Below are positions 50,531-59,166 of a stretch of 64,000 bases of DNA, piece by piece. The DNA is taken from assembly GCF_016741935.1 (NCBI RefSeq), contig NZ_JAERRG010000025.1, positions 1 to 64,000 of the forward strand, in the 5' to 3' direction. Position numbers and translations under genes: made by a program. Positions within the stretch are counted from its first letter, which is position 1. Each line of letters starts with the position of its first letter. This DNA comes from Streptomyces endocoffeicus. GTDB taxonomy: Bacteria; Actinomycetota; Actinomycetes; Streptomycetales; Streptomycetaceae. Under the pieces are notes generated by a model. It did no database searches. It was not told where the DNA came from and worked only from the letters and a program-made list of their open reading frames with translations.

Positions 50531-50562
50531 CACCGTCCCCGGCCGCGCGGCCGGGGACGGTG
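50531..50562. terminator. Bidirectional terminator
   Basis: A perfect 15-bp stem (CACCGTCCCCGGCCG and complement) with a 2-nt centre, between the convergent HAD and glycine-rich protein genes. Confidence 0.85.
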
Positions 50563-50574
50563 CTCCTGACCGGA

Positions 50575-50622
50575 TTCACCAGAAACCGGGTTTACCAGAA
50601 ACCGGATTTACCAGAAGACGAC
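50575..50622. repeat. Tandem repeat over the stop of the glycine-rich gene (3 x 16 nt)
   Basis: Units 50,575-50,590, 50,591-50,606 and 50,607-50,622 (TTTACCAGAAACCGGA type). On the gene strand each contains TTCTGGTAA or TTCTGGTGA, that is Phe-Trp-stop. The gene-proximal unit is the real end of the gene. Confidence 0.85.
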
Positions 50623-51444
50623 GAGGTAGCCGTTGCCGCCCGCGGTGCCGTTGCCGCCCGTGCCGCCCGCGGAGCCGCTGACGCCGGCGGCGCCGCCGCC
50701 ACCACCGTTGCCACCCGCGCTGCTGTTCGTCGAGGGCAGCTGGACGATGCCGTCGACCGCGTCGCCGCCCTCGCCGCCGCCCAGGACGCCGGACTCGCCG
50801 TTCTCACCGGTCCGGTTGACCGCGTAGACGCTGCTGCAGCTGCTGCCGGTGCCGCCGGTCCCGCCGGTGCCCGGAGTACCCGGGGCGGTCGTGGCGCCAC
50901 CACCGCCACCGCCGTGGCTACCGCCCGTGGCGGTGAGCTCGGTCCCGCTGATGGAGGCCAGGGTCGTCGAGCTGCCGTTCCCGCCGGCCGTACCCGCGGT
51001 ACCGGTCGCGACACCACCGGGACCACCGGTACCGGCGGTGCCGCCGGTACCCAGGTCCACCGTGTAGGTGGCGAACGGAACGACCGGGATGACGCACCAC
51101 GTGAAGCCGCCGGAGCCGCCGCCACCGCCGGGTCCGCCCACGTTGCTGCTGCTGCCGCCACCACCGCCGCCACCGCCACCGCCGGCGCCCCATGCCTGGA
51201 TGTGCACCGAGGTGACCCCCGGAGGCGGCGTGAAGGTGCCGTCCGCGGTGAACTCCTGCACCCCGTGGAGAACGGTCGGCGGCTTGGGCGGCTTGGGACG
51301 GCCGTACCCGGCCGGGTCATCCGCCGAGGCGGCGGGCGACATGGTCAGCAGCTGGCTGGACAGAGCCGCCGCCGTCGCGACGGAGGCGAAGAGGACCCGG
51401 CGGCGCGTCCGGGAACGATGAGGAGTAGGGCTCTGGCTGTTCAC
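50608..51444 (-). CDS. Secreted glycine-rich protein
   Basis: 278 residues. Basic N-terminus (RSRTRRRVLFASVATAAAL) with a signal peptide ending near SPAASA-DDPAG. Then VQEFTADGTFTPPPGVTSVHI, the opening of the Gly-rich domain found in phage tail and surface proteins. The rest is about half Gly, in runs broken by short hydrophobic strands (FTWCVIPVVPFATYTVDLG) and one possible disulfide pair. It ends in the aromatic LVVFW. Probably surface-attached or secreted; role unknown. GTG 51,444 has AAGGAAG upstream. Confidence 0.8.
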   Translation of the reverse strand: MNSQSPTPHRSRTRRRVLFASVATAAALSSQLLTMSPAASADDPAGYGRPKPPKPPTVLHGVQEFTADGTFTPPPGVTSVHIQAWGAGGGGGGGGGGSSSNVGGPGGGGGSGGFTWCVIPVVPFATYTVDLGTGGTAGTGGPGGVATGTAGTAGGNGSSTTLASISGTELTATGGSHGGGGGGATTAPGTPGTGGTGGTGSSCSSVYAVNRTGENGESGVLGGGEGGDAVDGIVQLPSTNSSAGGNGGGGGAAGVSGSAGGTGGNGTAGGNGYLVVFW

Positions 51445-51703
51445 GTCATGACTTCCTTCCCCGCGTATGGCCAAGCTGCCGCGGAGTGCGAAGGGATACG
51501 AAGGACCGAGCGGCCCGCGAGCCTCATCTCACCCACGGTTCAAGCGATCCGCATCCTGACAAGCCGATAGTTGGACCGCGTAGGTGAGCCGTTGACCCGG
51601 GTGGGCGACAACTCCCGCCCCACGACGCAGTCTCACCGGCCAACACGCCAGGCCCTTGGCCCGGCCATCGGTCGGTCAGTGCCCGCCCAGACCTCCGGCC
51701 CGG
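51445..51703. other. Intergenic region upstream of the glycine-rich gene
   Basis: No gene recognised. It contains the promoter of the glycine-rich gene. Long open frames that cross it on the plus strand have the Arg/Pro composition of GC-bias artefacts. Confidence 0.5.
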
Positions 51704-51827
51704 TAGCGGCCCCTCAGATACCTTCGCTCGGCGAAAGCACCCAGGCCCCCACCCGGCCGGCGGCCGTGACGCCCCCGGCCCGACAGCGGCGCCTCAGGAG
51801 AACCCCACCGGGCAGCAGCGCCTCAGG
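51704..51827. repeat. Degenerate repeats around the histidine kinase stop codon
   Basis: Copies of a CAGCGGCGCCTCAGG-like unit lie at about 51,704-51,718, 51,782-51,798 and 51,813-51,827. The last contains the kinase stop (TCA on the plus strand, TGA on the gene strand). A CTCGCTCGGC motif is also duplicated. Confidence 0.6.
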
Positions 51828-53565
51828 CGTCCTCGCTCGGCAGGGGTGCCTCCCACACCACTGCCGTGCCGCGGCCGTCCTCCCCGAGGCCGGGGCCGAA
51901 GGTGCTCGATCCGCCCAGTGCCTCGGCCCGCCGCGCCAGGTTGGCCAGGCCGCTGCGCCGGCCGTCCGCGGGCACGCCCACCCCGTCGTCCGCGACCGTC
52001 AGCCGGACCGCCGGCCGGCCGTCCGCGAGCCGGGCGGTGGCGTCCACGACCACCTCGATCCGCTCCGCCCGGGCATGCCGGAACGCGTTGGACAGCGACT
52101 CGCGCAGTGCCGCGACGAGATGGGCGCCGGTCACCGACACGATCAGGTCGTCCACCGGGCCCACGAAGGTCAGCGACGGCTGGAAGCCCAGCGGCACGGC
52201 GGCCGCCCTGACCTCCCGCAGTACCCGGCCGCGCAGCCCGGGCGGCGTCTCCGGCGGGGTCTGCTGCAACGCGAAGACCGCCGTCCGTACCTCCTGGATG
52301 GTGGCGCCCAGCTCCTCGACGGCCCGCTCGATCCGCTCCCGTACCTCCGGCACGTCCGACCGGCGCTCCGCGCTCTCCAGCAGCATCCCGGTCGCGAAGA
52401 GCCGCTGGACGACGAGGTCGTGGAGATCGCGGGCGATCCGGTCGCGCTCCTCGAGGACCGCGAGCCGCTCCCGGTCGCGCTGCGCCTCGGCGAGCACCAG
52501 CGCGACCGCCGCCTGCGCCGCGAACTGGGCGGCCAGGGTGCGCTCGGTCGCGGTGAACGGGTCGGCGTCGCGCTCCCGCGCGGTGGCCAGTACGCCGAGC
52601 ACCCGGTCCCCGCTGCTCAGCGGCACCATCATGCTCGGCCCGTAGCGCCCGGGGACGCCGGTGCCGAACAGCGGGTCGGCGGCCGGGTCCTCGATGAGCA
52701 CCGGCTGCCCGGCCAGCAGTCTCGGAACGGCCGGGGAACGGGCCGGAAGCACCGCGCCCAGCAGCCCGGACCGCTCATCGGCGGCCACCGCCACGGCCTT
52801 CAGCCCATCACCGCCGTCCTCCGGCAGCAGCACGATGCCCACCGCCGCGTCCGCGAGCTCCCGGGCCTTCTCGGCGACCACGGCCGGTCCGTCCCCGGCC
52901 CCGCCGGACAGCACCGCCTGGGTCACGGCCACCGACCCCTCGATCCAGCGCTCGCGCTGCCGGGTGGCCCCCTGGACACGGGTGTGGCCGATGGCGATCC
53001 CCGCCTCGGTCGCCAGCACCTCGACCAGATGCCGGTCGGAGTCGGTGAACGGACCGCCATCCCGCTTCTCGGCGAGACAGAGGACGCCGAAGATCTCCTC
53101 ACCGACGCGCAGTGGAACGGTGAGATACGGGCCTGGTGGCTGACACGGGCCCGGCGGTTGGGACGGGCGCGACGGCTGGGACGGGCCCGACGGCTGGGAC
53201 GGGCCCGACGGCTCGGCGGGCGAGGGCGGTCCGGCGCGGCGTGCGTCGGCGAGCAGCTCCGCGCACCGCTCCCGGTCGGCCTCTGTCATGCCGTACATGA
53301 CCACATCGGCCAGGCCCTGGCCGGCGGCGGCGCCGCCTTCGGCGTGGTGCACCCCGAGCGCGGCGCGGCGGGCGCCGACCAGCTCGGCCGCGGTACGGAC
53401 GATCCGGTCGAGGACGGTGTGCGCGTCCGGCCCCGTGCCGAGCGAGCGCATCGCCTCCAGCAGCCGCGGCAGCCGCGCCGTGAGCTCGGTGGACAGCCCC
53501 CGCAGACCGCGGGTCGCCTCCGCGGCCACATCCAGGGGATCGGGGGAGGGGGCAGCGGCCGCCAT
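51823..53565 (-). CDS. GAF-domain sensor histidine kinase (DevS/NarL-partner type)
   Basis: 580 residues. Two GAF domains (about 35-195 and 210-370). HisKA_3 dimerisation helix with the phospho-His in ERDRIARDLHDLVVQRLFATG. HATPase domain with LRESLSNAFRHARAERIEV and VADDGVGVPADGRRSGLANL. The first GAF carries a Pro/Ser-rich tandem insertion (SGPSQPSGPSQPSRPSQP). No response regulator gene is adjacent. It probably senses redox or gas ligands through GAF, as DevS does, but heme ligands cannot be assigned by eye. Confidence 0.9.
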   Translation of the reverse strand: MAAAAPSPDPLDVAAEATRGLRGLSTELTARLPRLLEAMRSLGTGPDAHTVLDRIVRTAAELVGARRAALGVHHAEGGAAAGQGLADVVMYGMTEADRERCAELLADARRAGPPSPAEPSGPSQPSGPSQPSRPSQPPGPCQPPGPYLTVPLRVGEEIFGVLCLAEKRDGGPFTDSDRHLVEVLATEAGIAIGHTRVQGATRQRERWIEGSVAVTQAVLSGGAGDGPAVVAEKARELADAAVGIVLLPEDGGDGLKAVAVAADERSGLLGAVLPARSPAVPRLLAGQPVLIEDPAADPLFGTGVPGRYGPSMMVPLSSGDRVLGVLATARERDADPFTATERTLAAQFAAQAAVALVLAEAQRDRERLAVLEERDRIARDLHDLVVQRLFATGMLLESAERRSDVPEVRERIERAVEELGATIQEVRTAVFALQQTPPETPPGLRGRVLREVRAAAVPLGFQPSLTFVGPVDDLIVSVTGAHLVAALRESLSNAFRHARAERIEVVVDATARLADGRPAVRLTVADDGVGVPADGRRSGLANLARRAEALGGSSTFGPGLGEDGRGTAVVWEAPLPSEDA

Positions 53566-53817
53566 GCGTCGAGCCTAATGAATGCCGCAGGTAAACGCCC
53601 TGTTGTCGGCGCTGGGCACCGCTTCCGCCGCCTCGGGCGTGCCGTAGGGCGGCCCACACGGGCCCAGGTCAACCCATGCGGCAGCTCATGCCCCTGCCCG
53701 GCCGCGCGCCTGTGGCACCGGCGGCAGACGCCGCGGGCCCCGCGCGTCCGGTGCCGGGGGGGGAGCCTCCCAGCGGCGCCGGGGCGCGCATGCCAGGCGT
53801 CGCGGGCCCCGCGAAGA

Positions 53818-53851
53818 TCCGCCGGACAGCCCTTACGGAGTGTCCGGCGGA
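53818..53851. repeat. Hairpin with CCTTACGG in its loop
   Basis: TCCGCCGGACA (53,818-53,828) pairs with 53,841-53,851. The 12-nt loop contains CCTTACGG. Part of a 586-bp repeat-rich gap (53,566-54,151) without an intact gene. Confidence 0.6.
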
Positions 53852-53928
53852 CCACGCGGCGAAGGCTTCGCCCCCGGACCCCGGACCCCGGGGTCCGGGA
53901 TCCGGGATCCGGGGTCCGGGGCAGAGCC

Positions 53929-54023
53929 GTGATGATCCGTCCGCCCCGGGGATCCTGGTCCCGCATCAGCCGGAACGCCGCCTGTGCGCACAGGAACGCC
54001 CCCGTGAGGTTGGTGTCCACGAC
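53929..54023 (-). pseudogene. Short-chain dehydrogenase fragment
   Basis: About 31 codons reading VVDTNLTGAFLCAQAAFRLM then DQDPRGGRII, the fourth helix and following strand of an SDR enzyme of the glucose-dehydrogenase type. Nothing else of the gene remains. It is bracketed by related GC-rich repeats (CCCCGGACCCCGGGGTC type) at about 53,873-53,920 and 54,025-54,047. Confidence 0.65.
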
Positions 54024-54138
54024 TGCCCCGGACCCCGGGGTCTGGGGCGGAGCCCCAGTTGAGGGAAGGGGCGGGGAGGGGAGCAGCCCGCCGCAGGCGC
54101 CACGACCCGCCGGACAGGCCCTCACCCACTCACCCACA

Positions 54139-54154
54139 CCCGGCTACCCGGCTA
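54139..54154. repeat. 8-nt tandem repeat over the cydCD stop codon
   Basis: On the gene strand the end reads GCCGGGTAG-CCGGGTAG: the stop TAG (54,152-54,154 on the plus strand as CTA) is repeated 8 nt further on (54,144-54,146). Confidence 0.6.
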
Positions 54155-57100
54155 CCCGGCGCCCACCAGGACTCCACCCTCCACCGCCTCGCGCTCCAGC
54201 ATCCGGCGGAATCGGCCCTCGGCCGAGGCCAGTTCCGCGTACGTCCCGCGCTGGACGGCGCGGCCGCCGTCGAGGACGATCACCTCGTCCACCGCGTCCA
54301 GGCCCGCCAGCCGGTGAGTGATCAGGACAGTGGTGCGCCCCTGGGTCGCCGACAGCAGGTCGGCCGTCAGGGCGTCGGCCGTGGGCAGGTCCAGGTGCTC
54401 GGCGGGCTCGTCCAGGACCAGCACCGGGAAGTCCGCCAGCAGCGCGCGGGCCAGCGCCAGCCGCTGCCGCTGACCGCCGGAGAGCCGTGCGCCCTGCTCG
54501 CCGACGAGCGTGTCCAGGCCGTCCGGCAGCCCGTCCACCCAGTCCAGCAGCCGGGCCGCGGCCAGTGCCGCGCGCAGCTCGTCATCGCTCGCGCCGGGGC
54601 GCGCCAGCCGCAGGTTCTCGCGCAGCGAGCTGTCGAACACATGGGCGTCCTGGGCGCAGAGGCCCACCAGCCGCCGCACCGCGTCCCCGTCCAGGGCGGC
54701 GGCGTTCCGGTCCGCCAGGGTGTACGTGCCGCCCTCGGTGTCCAGGAAGCGGAGCAGCACTTGGGCGAGGGTGGTCTTGCCCGCCCCCGACGGGCCGACG
54801 ACCGCGACCCGGCGGCCCGGGCGCAGCTCCAGCCCGAACCCGTCCAGGGCGGGGACGGACTGCCCGGGGTGGCGGGCGGTGATCCCGCGCAGCACCAGCG
54901 GATACGGCGCACTCGGCGCCTCCTCAAGCCCCGCCTCCTCACGCCCCGCCTCCTCGGGCTCGCGCACCGGAAGCGGCTCGTCCAGCACCTCGTACACCCG
55001 CTCCGCGGCCCGCCGCACCCGCTGCCGGTGCTGCACCGCGAGCGGCAGCCCCGCGACGGCCTCGAAGGCGGCGAGCGGGGTCAGCACCACGACCGCCAGC
55101 CACACCCCGTGGATCCGGCCGTCCGCCACGGCCGGGACCCCGACCCACGCCGCGGCCGCCACGGTCAGCCCGCAGACCAGCGCGGACAGCCCGGCGCCCG
55201 TACCGGCGGCGGCCGCCGTCCGCCGGGCGATCCGGGTGAGCACCCCGTCGGCCCGGCGCACGGCGTCCAACCGCCGTGGCAGCGCGCCCGCGACGGTCAA
55301 CTCGGCCGTCCCCGCGAGCAGATCCACGACCTGCGCCGACAGGGCACCGCGCGCCGGTGCCAGCCGCCGCTCCGCGCGCCGCGCGAGCGCCCCGGACACG
55401 GCGGGCACCACAACCCCCGCCACCAGCAGCCCCGCCGCCAGCACGGCCCCGGCCTCGGGCAGCACCCAGGTGAGGAAGCCCACCGAGGCCGCGCCGACGG
55501 TCAGCGCGGTGCCGACGGGCAGCAGCCAGCGCAGGAAGTAGTCCTGGACGGTGTCCACATCGGCCACCAGCCGGGAGAGCAGATCGCCGCGGCGCGTCCG
55601 GCCGAGCCCGGCGGGCGCCAGCCGCTCCAGCCTCCGGTAGACGGCGACCCGCAGCTCGGCCAGCACCCTCAGCACGGCGTCGTGCGAGACCAGGCGCTCG
55701 GCGTAGCGGAAGACGGCCCGGCCGATCCCGAACGCCCGGGTCGCGGTGACCGCCACCATCAGATAGAGCACGGGCGGCTGCTGCGCGGCCCGCGAGATCA
55801 GCCACCCGGAGACGGCCATCAGCCCGACCGCGCTCAGCAGGGCGAGGCTCCCGAGCGACAACGCCAGCCCAAACCGCCCCCGCCCCCCACGCGCGGCCGC
55901 CCGCACCCGCGCCAAAGCACCCCGGCGGGGACGCGTGGCCGAACCGTGCGACGCGGCCAGGCCGTGGGACGCGCTCACGGCGTCCGGCACAACGGAGCCA
56001 TCCGGCGTGGCCAGGCCCGTACCGTCCGGCCCACGCCGCGCAGCGTCCGGCCGCCCACCGGGTCCGTCGTCCGCCATCAGCTCGTGCGCGGCCGCGGACG
56101 TCCGCCCCATACCCGCAGTCGCCTCCGGCGTGGACTCGCGCGCCCCTGCGCGCGGGCGCCCGGCCGCGCGCGCGGCATCCACCACCGACCCGGGCCGATC
56201 CGCGGACAGCGGGGACAGCCCACCAGAATCGGCAACCCCGGAGCCCGGCCGCGCCTCCGCGCCCGCGTCCGGCGCGGACACGCTCGCCTCGGCACCCGGA
56301 TCCGCGTCCGCACACGCGACGGACCGGCGGACGCCGTCCCCGCGAGAGGCGGACCGTAGAGCGACGGTCGGCCCCGGGCGGACGCCGCCCGCCGCCGACG
56401 CGCGCTCAACCGCGGACAGCGAGGACAACCCACCAGAACCAGCACCCCCGGGCCCCCGGCCCGAACCCGGCCCCGAACCCGGCCCCGGCAAACGCAGCAC
56501 CCGGTCCGCCAGCGGCAGCAGTGCCGGGCGGTGGACGACCAGGAGGACCGTGCGGCCCTCGGCGAGCCGGCGTACCGCCTCGACGACAGACGCCTCCGTC
56601 TCGCCGTCCAGGTTCGCCGTCGGCTCGTCCAGGAGCAGCACCGGGCGGTCGGCCAGGAAGGCGCGGGCCAGGGCGATCCGTTGGCGTTGGCCCGCGGAGA
56701 GTCCGGCGCCCATCTCACCCAGCCGGGTCTCGATGCCGTCCGGCAGCGCGGAGACGAAACGCAGCGCGTCCGCGTCGCGCAGGGCGGCTCGTACCCCCTC
56801 GTCGTCGGCGTCCGGCCGGGCCAGCCGGACGTTCTCCGCGATCGTCCCGGCGAAGAGGTACGGGCGCTGGGGCACCCAGGCGATCTGGCGCCGCCAGCTC
56901 TCCGGGTCCAGGGAGGCCAGGTCCCGGCCCCCGATCAGCACCCGGCCCTCGTGCGGTGCCGCGAAGCCCAGCACGGCGTTCAGCAGGGTCGACTTCCCGG
57001 CGCCACTGGGGCCCACGACGGCGACCGTCTCCCCCGGGCGGATCTCGCACGAGGTCCGGGCGAGGGACGGTTCGGTGCGCCCGGGGTGGCGGACCATCAG

Positions 57101-58126
57101 CCCGTCCAGCGCCAGCACGACGTCCCGGGCGTCGGGGGCGGGCGAGCCGCCCGCCCCCGAGGGCTCGCGCTCCAGCACCGCGAAGACCTCGTCCGCCGCC
57201 GTCAGCCCCTCCGCCGCCGCGTGGTACTGCGCGCCCACCTGCCGCAGCGGCAGATACGCCTCGGGGGCGAGCACCAGCACCACCAGTCCGGTGAAGAGGT
57301 CCATCTCGCCGTGCACCAGCCGCATTCCGATGTCGACCGCGACCAGTGCGACCGACACCGTGGAGAGCAGTTCCAGGGCCAGGGAGGACAGAAAGGCCAG
57401 CCGGAGCGTCTTGAGCGTGGCCCGCCGGTAGTCGGCCGTGATCGCACGGATCGATGCGGCCTGGGCCTTGGCCCGGCCGAAGACCTTGAGGGTGGGCAGC
57501 CCGGCCACGACATCGAGGAAGTGCCCGGACAGCCGGGACAGCAGCCGCCACTGGCGGTCCATCCGGGACTGGGTGGCCCAGCCGATGAGCATCATGAACA
57601 GCGGAATCAGCGGCAGCGTGGCGACGATGATCAGCGCGGAGATCCAGTCCGCGGTGACGATCCGGGCGAGCACCGCCACCGGCACCACCACGGCCAGCCC
57701 CAACTGGGGCAGATAGCGCGCGAAGTAGTCGTCCAGCGCGTCGATGCCCCGGGTGGCGAGGGTGGTGAGTTCGCCGGTCCGCTGGGAGTCCAGCCAGCTC
57801 GGCCCCAGCCGTACGGCCCGCTCCAGCAGCCGCAGCCGCAGCTCCGACTTGACCGCCGCACCGGCTCGATGGGCGGCCAGCTCGGTCAGCCAGGAGACGA
57901 TCGCCCGGCCGGCGGCGACCAGCGCCAGCAGCCCCAGCGGAAGCGTCAGCGCCGTCACTCCGTCGCCCCGCTGGAAGGCGCCCACCACGATCTCGGCGAT
58001 CAGCATCGCCTGCGCGATGACCAGTCCCGCTCCGGCCAGACCCAGCGCCACGGAGGCGGCGAGGAAGAAGCGGGTGGCCCGTGCGTACCGCAGCAGTCGG
58101 GGGTCGATTGGTTTCACGTGAAACAC
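54152..58126 (-). CDS. cydCD: CydD-CydC fused thiol-reductant ABC exporter
   Basis: 1,324 residues, two complete ABC half-transporters. CydD half (1-about 540): six helices, Walker A GPSGAGKST, signature LSAGQRQRIALA, Walker B PVLLLDEPTANL. CydC half (about 720-1,315): helices, Walker A GPSGAGKTT, signature LSGGQRQRLALA, Walker B PVLVLDEPAEHL. Between them lies a disordered linker of about 180 residues with duplicated SGGLSSLSA/SGGLSPLSA segments, longer than usual for the fusion. It exports cysteine and glutathione needed to assemble cytochrome bd. GTG 58,126 gives MFHVKP; GTG 58,117 (MKPIDPRLLRYAR) is an alternative. The start lies in a parS site. Confidence 0.93.
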   Translation of the reverse strand: MFHVKPIDPRLLRYARATRFFLAASVALGLAGAGLVIAQAMLIAEIVVGAFQRGDGVTALTLPLGLLALVAAGRAIVSWLTELAAHRAGAAVKSELRLRLLERAVRLGPSWLDSQRTGELTTLATRGIDALDDYFARYLPQLGLAVVVPVAVLARIVTADWISALIIVATLPLIPLFMMLIGWATQSRMDRQWRLLSRLSGHFLDVVAGLPTLKVFGRAKAQAASIRAITADYRRATLKTLRLAFLSSLALELLSTVSVALVAVDIGMRLVHGEMDLFTGLVVLVLAPEAYLPLRQVGAQYHAAAEGLTAADEVFAVLEREPSGAGGSPAPDARDVVLALDGLMVRHPGRTEPSLARTSCEIRPGETVAVVGPSGAGKSTLLNAVLGFAAPHEGRVLIGGRDLASLDPESWRRQIAWVPQRPYLFAGTIAENVRLARPDADDEGVRAALRDADALRFVSALPDGIETRLGEMGAGLSAGQRQRIALARAFLADRPVLLLDEPTANLDGETEASVVEAVRRLAEGRTVLLVVHRPALLPLADRVLRLPGPGSGPGSGRGPGGAGSGGLSSLSAVERASAAGGVRPGPTVALRSASRGDGVRRSVACADADPGAEASVSAPDAGAEARPGSGVADSGGLSPLSADRPGSVVDAARAAGRPRAGARESTPEATAGMGRTSAAAHELMADDGPGGRPDAARRGPDGTGLATPDGSVVPDAVSASHGLAASHGSATRPRRGALARVRAAARGGRGRFGLALSLGSLALLSAVGLMAVSGWLISRAAQQPPVLYLMVAVTATRAFGIGRAVFRYAERLVSHDAVLRVLAELRVAVYRRLERLAPAGLGRTRRGDLLSRLVADVDTVQDYFLRWLLPVGTALTVGAASVGFLTWVLPEAGAVLAAGLLVAGVVVPAVSGALARRAERRLAPARGALSAQVVDLLAGTAELTVAGALPRRLDAVRRADGVLTRIARRTAAAAGTGAGLSALVCGLTVAAAAWVGVPAVADGRIHGVWLAVVVLTPLAAFEAVAGLPLAVQHRQRVRRAAERVYEVLDEPLPVREPEEAGREEAGLEEAPSAPYPLVLRGITARHPGQSVPALDGFGLELRPGRRVAVVGPSGAGKTTLAQVLLRFLDTEGGTYTLADRNAAALDGDAVRRLVGLCAQDAHVFDSSLRENLRLARPGASDDELRAALAAARLLDWVDGLPDGLDTLVGEQGARLSGGQRQRLALARALLADFPVLVLDEPAEHLDLPTADALTADLLSATQGRTTVLITHRLAGLDAVDEVIVLDGGRAVQRGTYAELASAEGRFRRMLEREAVEGGVLVGAG
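58111..58124. promoter_or_regulatory. parS site (ParB binding)
   Basis: GTTTCACGTGAAAC, the perfect palindromic 14-bp core of bacterial parS, lies across the first codons of cydCD. ParB loads at such sites near oriC for chromosome segregation; Streptomyces carry many of them. I see no second copy in this window. Confidence 0.88.
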
Positions 58127-58136
58127 CGCACCCGCG

Positions 58137-59138
58137 TCAGTGGGCGGCGGGGATGTGCCGGGTACCGATGCGCTTACGGAAGACCCAGTACGTCCACGCC
58201 TGGTAGGCCATGATCAGCGGCATCATGATGACGCCGACCCACGTCATGATCTTGAGCGGGTAGGGGCTGGAGGCAGCGTTCGCCGCCGTCAGGCTCCACG
58301 CCGGATCCAGCGAGGAGGGCATGACGTCGGGAAAGAGCGCCAGGAAGAGCATCGCGACGGCCGCCGCGACGGCCACCCCGGACAGCCCGAACGCCCATCC
58401 CTCACGCCCCCGCTGGTTCATGATCAGCGCTGCGGCCAGGGCCAGAACGGCGATGACGGCCGCGACCAGGCTCCGGGCGTTCCCGCTGTCGCCCTGCGTC
58501 CAGCCGAGGAACGGCACCGCGACCACGACGGTGGCCAGACCGAGCCGGGCCGCGCACCGCCGCGCCCTGGTCCGGATGTCCCCGTCCGTCTTGAGCGCGG
58601 CGAAGACGGCGCCGTGGAAGGTGAACAGCACCAGCGTGACCGCCCCGCCCAGCAGGGCGTACGGCGTGATCAGGTCCGACAGACCGCCCGCGTAGTTCCC
58701 GTCCCGGCCGATCGGTACCCCGTGCACCAGATTGGCGAAGATCGCTCCCCAGAGGAACGCGGGCAGCAGCGAGCACCAGAAGATCGCATGCTCCCAGTTG
58801 CGCTGCCAGCGGTCCTCGGGGCGCTTGTGCCGGTACTCGAAGGCGACACCGCGCAGGATGAGGCAGACCAGGATGGCCAGCAGCGGCAGATAGAAGCCGC
58901 TGAAGAGCGTCGCGTACCAGTCGGGGAAGGCGGCGAAGGTGGCCCCGGCCGCCGTGATCAGCCAGACCTCGTTGCCGTCCCACACCGGCCCGATCGTGTT
59001 GATCAGGACCCTGCGCTCGGTGCGGTCGCGGGCGAGCAGCTTGGTCAGCACGCCGATGCCGAAGTCGAAGCCCTCCAGGAAGAAGTAGCCCGTCCACAGG
59101 AAGGCGATCAGCAGGAACCAGAAGTCGTGAAGGTGCAT
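58137..59138 (-). CDS. cydB: Cytochrome bd oxidase subunit II
   Basis: 333 residues with about eight helices. FWFLLIAFLWTGYFFLEGFDFGIG at the start and GPVWDGNEVWLITAAGATFAAFP are signature segments of CydB. With CydA it forms the high-affinity quinol oxidase. Its ATG is 28 nt after the cydA stop, and 10 nt separate it from cydCD. Confidence 0.96.
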   Translation of the reverse strand: MHLHDFWFLLIAFLWTGYFFLEGFDFGIGVLTKLLARDRTERRVLINTIGPVWDGNEVWLITAAGATFAAFPDWYATLFSGFYLPLLAILVCLILRGVAFEYRHKRPEDRWQRNWEHAIFWCSLLPAFLWGAIFANLVHGVPIGRDGNYAGGLSDLITPYALLGGAVTLVLFTFHGAVFAALKTDGDIRTRARRCAARLGLATVVVAVPFLGWTQGDSGNARSLVAAVIAVLALAAALIMNQRGREGWAFGLSGVAVAAAVAMLFLALFPDVMPSSLDPAWSLTAANAASSPYPLKIMTWVGVIMMPLIMAYQAWTYWVFRKRIGTRHIPAAH

Positions 59139-59166
59139 GATTCTCTCCGGTGATCCTCTACGGCCG

